Origin: Agelas oroides
Lineage: Eukaryota; Porifera; Demospongiae; Agelasida; Agelasidae
NCBI GenBank assembly: GCA_949130485.1
Contig: OX422190.1
Location: forward strand, 8,152,167-8,216,166
Direction: 5' to 3'
DNA length: 64,000 bases
Of this stretch, positions 58,545 to 64,000 are shown one piece after another. The notes below the pieces were generated by a model. That model was not told where the DNA came from and searched no databases. It saw nothing but the letters and a program-made list of their open reading frames with translations. The position numbers and the translations under genes were made by a program. Each line of letters begins with the position of its first letter. Position 1 is the first letter of the stretch.

Positions 58545-58568
58545 GGGAGGGTTAGGGTTAGGGTTAGG
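58545..58568. repeat. Short interstitial telomere-like repeat (GGTTAG)3
   Basis: GGGAGGGTTAGGGTTAGGGT continues TAGG, just over three TTAGGG units. It may be chance or a repair scar. Confidence 0.6.
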
Positions 58569-58737
58569 CTCTCTCCTACTACTCTCTTCTTCCCCCACTC
58601 TCCCCTCTCCCTTCAATAGGATATGCAAGTATTCAATGTATGTAGTCACTGGAGAAGGTAGTATTCCATGAGTAGTTGAGTATATGCACAATTAGCTTGC
58701 AGTTAATGTGTTTACCATATATACCTCCTCTCACTAG

Positions 58738-59432
58738 GGATTCACCAAGATTCTTGGCTTTGATGGTATATTAGCAAACATTTTGTGATGTTTTGAGGGC
58801 ACTTCGGCTCTCTTCATCAGGCTAGTACAACTGAGAGAATGGCAGAGAATTGCAAATAAGTACTTAAGTATTTATGGTAATCTAATTATGGAATGTAAAT
58901 AAAGATTAATAACAGGAAACAGTACCAAAAAAAAAAGTTAGGTCAATGTAGACCATATTGGGCTCACTGCCAAGCCAACATCTTGGTTATAAATTGTCAT
59001 GTCTCTATATAAGCAGAGCCTCTTTTATCCTTCCTTTGAAAAAGTCTTCACAGTCACGATTGAATGAACTTCTCCCAGTCAGTGTTGTGAGAGTTGTCAA
59101 AAGCAATCCTAGGTAGGGAGAATATGTAAGTAGCCTACAGATCTGGAACCACCGTCAGATCGATGGTGACAAAGGTGAAACCTTGACATATTGACAAATC
59201 TCATGACATATTGACTGGGTGAACAACAGATGACATTAACATGACTTTGTTTATTGGTACTGTTTCTTGCTATTTTTTTTCATTCTTGTAATTATATTAC
59301 CGTAAATATTCTAAGTGTAAATTCTGCCATTCTCTCAGTTGTACTAGCCTGATGAAGGGAGCCAAAAGTCCTGCCATGTTGCAATTAAAGTGTTGGCAAA
59401 ATACTTTCAAAGCCAAGAATCCTTGTGAACAT
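58738..59432. mobile_element. ~700-bp element with ~100-bp inverted terminal repeats
   Basis: AAGATTCTTGGCTTTGA at 58748 and GCTCTCTTCATCAGGCTAGTAC then AACTGAGAGAATGGCAGA up to 58855 are mirrored at 59328-59430 (TCTGCCATTCTCTCAGTTGT, ACTAGCCTGATGAAGGGAGC, TCAAAGCCAAGAATCCTT). The about 470-bp interior has no coding signal. The family is unknown. Confidence 0.75.
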
Positions 59433-59735
59433 CCTGAGATGTGTTGTGTATGGAGGTAAAAAACCCTGGCCCACTTTGGGGGATTTCCCAGGGCTTTCCC
59501 CCCCTCCCTGCGCAACCCAGCAAAGCACTTCTATAATAGGGGTTGATTCTATGTTTACATTGTGGTGAAGAACCTTGTCTACATGCTGAGCGTGCTAGAA
59601 CGAATAGGTTTCATGGGTGGGTAAGAGGGCATAAATCAGAGGTATATTTGCATTTTAAATCTTTCTCCTCTACTCATATGAAGTACAAATATTCCTAGTA
59701 GAGCTTTTATGACTTTACTGCATAGCTATAAGCAG

Positions 59736-60192
59736 CTAGCCTCGTTCCCAGGCCTCCCTTGTTTATACTCTTTGGTTTGCGTTCAGTATGATACACGAAT
59801 GTTTTACAAATACTGTAACTTTATGAAAAGTTCACACATATCAACAGTTATGTTAATGTTTAGAGTTTTTATATGTCAGTAAACAAGGTTACCAAGTTTC
59901 TGGTGACCAACTGGTGTAGACCTAGCAGCTTACAACATGTTGATTAAACTTTCCAGAACATTAGCAAAGGTCACGAGAGAATATTGCATGTCTAGTGATG
60001 CAGAAAAGGTATGAAAATAATGTAACCATAATGATCTATCCATGTTTTACAGTGGATCCTGGCTTGGTCAATTGCCCTTTCAACTAACCTCGTTTCTGGG
60101 CATTCCCTGGCTCCAGTTTTGATTGCTTGCAGTATGCAAAAACCGAAACACTACAAGTGATCAAAAGTTAGAGCCAGCTAGGGACGAGGTTA
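59736..60192. mobile_element. MITE left end (59736-59800) and a full small MITE (60088-60192)
   Basis: TAGCCTCGTTCCCAGGCCTC at 59736 leads to GTTTGCGTTCAGTATGATAC and then stops, as in the left half of 24152-24285. At 60088 a second copy (TAACCTCGTTTCTGGGCATT ... AGCCAGCTAGGGACGAGGTTA) has both ends. Confidence 0.65.
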
Positions 60193-60565
60193 CTTTCAAC
60201 AGATGAAACACAGAAAGGAACTAGGGAAGCATTTTGCACATTTTGTACATTGCTTTAGCAAAACGAAGTTCACTGCTAGGGGGCACAAGGAAGAAGGCTT
60301 CCCATTATAGGTCTAAATCTCAGTGCATCTGCTGCATAAACTGGATCGGATTGTAGTCATGTTTCAGGCCTACCTGTACAAGATACAGTCCTTATACAAT
60401 TCGCCACTTCTTCCATCAAGAGAGAGAAGAGTGATGGTCAACTGTGTGGAAAACTTATGCAGCTTTTACTGCCACTGATGGCAGCCCAGAAATAGCTTTC
60501 TAACTACGTACACCATCATCTCTCCACTTTTTCTTCTATAACTGATTTTGTAGCTTTCTGCTCAG

Positions 60566-62248
60566 CTAGCATATAAAGAATGTCTTACTTACATCGTAAA
60601 GAACACAACAGTAAACAAGCAGGCAACACATTATTATACAAAACACAACAGCAAACAGGTATCTACCATTTACCTTAATATTAAATTCTGTGGTTTGCAT
60701 GTTTGTAGAGTTCAAGCTCAGAGAATGAAGTTTAGCATTCGCAGAGTGAAGTAGGCGACCAAACCCACACTTAGCAGCTAATTTCTGGGCTTTAGTTGCT
60801 ATTTTAATGGCACTCTCCACCCCTTGCCTCTGTGCATGGAGCTCAGAATCTGCTAGATAGTATAAACACTTAATTCTGTTACTCAGAGAGTGGACATTCA
60901 ACTTTGAGAGAGAAGAGCTTGCTTTTGTGATGTTTTTGTGTCGAATTTTGTCAGTTGTGCCGGGAACATTCTTGTTTGAGTCCAGGAGGAGCATAGCTTG
61001 CCGAATCAATGACTTATTTGCCACTATCTCAGACCACCTATTGGTTCTGCAGAAGGCAGCCTGGTCAGCTAGACCAACATCCACTGCAAAGGCGAATTCA
61101 TCCATTATTTGTGCTGCATCAGATGGACCACTCTTATCTGCCAAAGCACAAGCGTGGTTGTAATTTGCATATGCAGAGTCCTCTCCTGGCTCTGCATTGA
61201 AGAGCAGCACCATGGCCTTTTCAGCACACTTCACTGCTTTATCATCTTGCTTATATCTGTACATTCCTGATAAATTGTACTCTGCTCGAGCTTTAAGAAA
61301 CACAGCATTACTTCCACTTAATTCCGTTTTGCATAGTTCTTTTGCATGACTGATGATCATTAATGCTTTTGTATCGTCACAACGAAGCATCCAACTAACT
61401 GCATCCTCAATCAGTCCAGCTACACGCACTTCTGGAATCTTACTTTGCATACACACATTTACTTTCTGTTTTGCAGCTACCCAGTTTCCACTGTATGTAT
61501 GTTCCTTTATTTTGGCAAACAGTCGTTTGTATTTCTTTTGAGCCAGGGCCCCTTCCATTACTAGTCGATTTGGATTTCTCTTTGTTGGGCCATCACAGAC
61601 TGCTAGAGCTGATTCTTCTTCATCAGTTGATTGGCAAAGCAATTTATACAGCTCAATATGAGCTGGATGCGACACCTCTTGCGAGAGGCAGTGAACGAAT
61701 TTTAAGTAAGCTAGAGGCCCCTTCGTCTCCAGAATGTCAAAGAGCTGTAAAACGTTTTGATTCTGTATGGCTTCTGTACTAGCAGTGACTAAAGTTCTTT
61801 CATCTTTTGTCAGAAGGAATTGACTGGCCAAGAGTGGAGCAAGGGACGGCAAATCTATGTCCATCATTCTGACCAGGTTGCTTTCAACCTTGAGTCGTAA
61901 CTTGGCAGATTTGTGAAGATCGTCATCGCTACAATAGTAAGTGCCTTCCAGAAGAGCCTTCACATATCCATGTCCCAAGTGGGTCGCTTCACTTTTTACA
62001 CTCTCCAGAAATTTGACATATAAAGATCGTTCTTCGACACAATCCAGTATATAATCTACTCGTTTGTGTGTCAAGTTGCTGTGTAGATAACTGCGATCGT
62101 CGGTCGTAAGCATGAATCGCTCTCGCATATGTGGCTCCAGTGCGTCCACATTGAGACAGTCTCTTATTGGTCGGCGATTTTGACAGAATCTTGAAGCGAT
62201 AACTTTAGCACATAGCTCCGGGGCATTAGAACCGCTGAGTTTTGCCAT
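60566..62248 (-). CDS. Tandem-CARD protein with helical-repeat region and possible C-terminal membrane anchor
   Basis: The 560-codon uninterrupted ORF has two CARD-like helical bundles. Residues about 30-102 include LEPHMRERFMLTTDDRSYL, RVDYILDCVEERSLYVKFLE and GYVKALLEG. Residues about 117-205 include LAPLLASQFLLTKDERTLV, NVLQLFDILETKGPLAYLKF and HIELYKLL. Both have the L..L.. / LL.DEE / LLD.L...G...F..FL pattern of the death-fold CARD family, which assembles apoptotic or inflammatory signalling complexes. From about 235 to 510 the sequence is alpha-helical with TPR-like stretches (ARAEYNLSGMYRYKQDDKAV, AYANYNHACALADK). The last 35 residues hold a hydrophobic segment (LFAVVFCIIMCCLLVYCCVL). 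Two good donors, AAG|GTAAAT at 60674/60673 and GAT|GTAAGT at 60593/60592, mean the 3' end may be spliced. The role in innate immunity or cell death is inferred. Confidence 0.75.
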   Translation of the reverse strand: MAKLSGSNAPELCAKVIASRFCQNRRPIRDCLNVDALEPHMRERFMLTTDDRSYLHSNLTHKRVDYILDCVEERSLYVKFLESVKSEATHLGHGYVKALLEGTYYCSDDDLHKSAKLRLKVESNLVRMMDIDLPSLAPLLASQFLLTKDERTLVTASTEAIQNQNVLQLFDILETKGPLAYLKFVHCLSQEVSHPAHIELYKLLCQSTDEEESALAVCDGPTKRNPNRLVMEGALAQKKYKRLFAKIKEHTYSGNWVAAKQKVNVCMQSKIPEVRVAGLIEDAVSWMLRCDDTKALMIISHAKELCKTELSGSNAVFLKARAEYNLSGMYRYKQDDKAVKCAEKAMVLLFNAEPGEDSAYANYNHACALADKSGPSDAAQIMDEFAFAVDVGLADQAAFCRTNRWSEIVANKSLIRQAMLLLDSNKNVPGTTDKIRHKNITKASSSLSKLNVHSLSNRIKCLYYLADSELHAQRQGVESAIKIATKAQKLAAKCGFGRLLHSANAKLHSLSLNSTNMQTTEFNIKVNGRYLFAVVFCIIMCCLLVYCCVLYDVSKTFFIC

Positions 62249-62712
62249 AGTATTGCAAAGGAAGGAGTACAGCTACATATCACATGACATCTACACAAGT
62301 TTGTAATTGTTTACAACTTCAAAATGACGTCACAATAATTGCTGGATCGCTTGGGAATTTCGCTACTTTCGCAAAAATGCCTCCAAAGAAATTTTCGCGG
62401 AACGCGAGCGGATCAAGCCACACCCCTACCAAAAGATAACCACGCCTCACGTGTGCAAACCTGGCACATCCAAGTCAGTCACAGTCAAAATCGACGACGA
62501 CGAAGCGAAGAGCCAAGTTGCTACAACAGGAGATGGAAAAGAATCCACAGTCTTTAATTAAGAGAGGTTTCAATGTAGCCTGTTACGCATAGTATAGCAC
62601 GGACGCCGAGTTACTGTGGTGTCTGCTCGTCTGCATTAGAAGCCTCCATTTATTAAACATTGTATACCTACATATGCCTTTGTAATACATGACTGTATAG
62701 TGTTCTAGAGTC
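62249..62712. other. Head-to-head intergenic spacer of the CARD gene and its pseudogene
   Basis: These 464 bp separate two divergent ATGs and presumably contain the CARD gene promoter. A short open stretch ending at 62560 (GTSKSVTVKIDDDEAKSQV...) is noted but has no start or splice support. No TATA box or named operator was identified. Confidence 0.4.
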
Positions 62713-63430
62713 ATGGCAGCAAAATCCAGTAGGCCTAGCTGTATCTCCCGGGAACAGTTATCACTATATGCTGAAGTCATCGCTTCACGATTCCGTCTGA
62801 ACGTCGACGTACTGGAGCCGCATATGCGAGAGCGATTCATGCTTACGACCGACAATCGGAGTTATAATTATCTACACAGCAACTTGACGCGCACACGAGT
62901 AGATTATAGACTGGATTGTGTCGAAGAACGATCTTTATACGAGAGTGTGTAAAGTGAAACGACCCACATGGGGCATGTGTATGTGAAGGCTGTTCTGCAG
63001 GGCACATACTATTGCAGCGACGACCATGTTCACAAATCTGCCGATTTACGATGTAAGGTCGAAAGGAACCTGTCCAAAATCACGGACATTGATTTGCCGT
63101 TTCTTGTTCCATTCTTGTACAGGCAACTCCTTCTGATCAAAGCCGGATGAGACAGCGTTAGCCACTGCTAAGTCAGAAGTACAAAATCAAAATGTTTTAC
63201 AGTTCTTTGGAATTTTGGAGACGAAGGGGCCTCTATAGCTCACTTTAAATTTGTCCATTGTCTGTCACAAGAGAAATCGCATCCGGCTCATAGTGAGCTG
63301 TATAACCTACTTTGCCAAACAACTGATGATGAAGAATTGGCTCTATAGCAGTCTATGATAGCCCAACAAACAGAAATCCAAATAGACTGGTAATGGAAGG
63401 GACCTTGGTGCGCAGAAGGAGAAACAATCT
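62713..63430 (+). pseudogene. Inverted, decayed copy of the tandem-CARD gene (N-terminal half)
   Basis: The first 79 codons parallel the intact gene (VIASRFRLNVDVLEPHMRER, FMLTTDNRSY, RVDYRLDCVEERSLY). A 12-bp in-frame deletion removes VKFL, and an AAA-to-TAA type change stops the frame at 62950-62952. Homology resumes at once (GHVYVKAVLQGTYYCSDD, DIDLPFLVPFL), then a frame shift near 63140 disrupts CARD 2. It continues as DNA similarity (CTTTGGAATTTTGGAGACGA, AGAAATCCAAATAGACTGG) to about 63430. The TPR-like and membrane parts are missing. Confidence 0.88.
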
Positions 63431-64000
63431 TCTTTCCCGCACTCCATCGGCTATATAAGCCTAAACAGATGCACTTCCAATTTCATGAAATAGAAGTGTT
63501 TTCAAATGCCCGAGATGTGGGACAACATGGTATGCTGTGACTCCTGAAGAGTGGTATCACCTAAGTCACATAATATTGTTGTACTTGTATTCTGCTCTTC
63601 CAACATGCAAGTTAACTGAATTGAAGTGTCCAACATTTGTTTATTGCATGGTGATGGCAAAATTTATCAACACCAAAAAAATTCCATGGGGGTCCCCGAT
63701 TTCATGGAAGGGTCCCTAATATCATATGAAATTGGGGACCCCAGGGTCCCCAAAATATTAGGAAATTGGGGATCCGGGTCCCTTATTTCATATGAAAATG
63801 GGGACCCGGGGTCCCCATTTTGGGGGGTCCCCATTTTCACTTGACACCGGTACAGCCATGGCCGTCTAAATATGACAAGGCCTTCTTTGGACGTTTTCGA
63901 GTCTTCAAGCATCCAAAGTAGCGACGAGAGGATTGAGGCTTTCTCAATTTTCTATGGCGATATTTGAGCGCGACGCGAAATTGGGGCGGGGCTAACATGC
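63431..64000. other. Right-edge intergenic with GGGGACCC repeats
   Basis: No gene was recognised. Between about 63690 and 63845, units such as ATTTCATATGAAATTGGGGA and CCCCGGGTCCCCATTTT repeat in both directions, forming short inverted and direct repeats that open frames on both strands. Confidence 0.6.

Noticed and set aside
58446..58691. Telomere end or chromosome-fusion point at the TTAGGG repeat
   Set aside because: Only about three units are present, with ordinary sequence on both sides. That is too little to claim a fusion.
63626..63912. Short ORFs with repeated GDPGSPF on both strands
   Set aside because: They are read from GGGGACCC-type direct and inverted repeats and have no gene-like features.

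Overview
The window is animal genomic DNA: multi-exon genes with GT-AG introns, a secretory FAD oxidoreductase, an Ig/Fn3 cell-surface receptor, a four-pass membrane protein and a CARD adaptor, embedded in a dense population of small inverted-repeat transposons, tRNA-derived SINEs and minisatellites. Many introns with short exons, a DIRS-type tyrosine-recombinase retrotransposon and the repeat style suggest an invertebrate, plausibly a sponge or another early-branching animal. The species cannot be fixed from the sequence alone.

Layout. (1) 1-3.2 kb: decayed DIRS-type retrotransposon on the minus strand, cut by the window edge. (2) 4,066-19,196 (+): a complete 23-exon gene for a FOXRED2/ERFAD-like FAD-dependent oxidoreductase (616 codons; every exon phase joins). 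(3) 19.2-26.7 kb: intergenic, with a 355-bp tandem satellite, a miRNA-like hairpin, a SINE and MITEs. (4) 26,687-51,683 (+): a 16-exon single-pass receptor (1,180 codons) with signal peptide, four Ig domains, three Fn3-like modules, a Thr/Pro/Ser stalk, one membrane helix and a 300-residue Tyr/Ser-rich tail ending in a YxxM motif. Its introns hold a 2.37-kb long-TIR transposon whose target duplication is the splice donor itself, and a foldback element carrying a near-perfect tRNA cloverleaf. (5) 52,545-57,563 (+): a five-exon TMEM272-like membrane protein whose second exon has spawned a 33-bp minisatellite at its splice donor. (6) 57.7-58.2 kb: a dead copy of the receptor tail. (7) 60,566-62,248 (-): an intronless 560-codon tandem-CARD protein with a helical-repeat region and a possible C-terminal membrane anchor, faced head-to-head by a decayed copy of itself at 62,713-63,430 (+).

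The genes do not form an operon or an obvious pathway. The Ig/Fn3 receptor and the tandem-CARD protein both look like recognition or immune-type genes, and each has a nearby pseudogene copy, so the right half looks like a locus of gene duplication and loss. FOXRED2 and TMEM272-like are probably ordinary conserved genes. All functional statements come from motif recognition by eye; no database search was possible.
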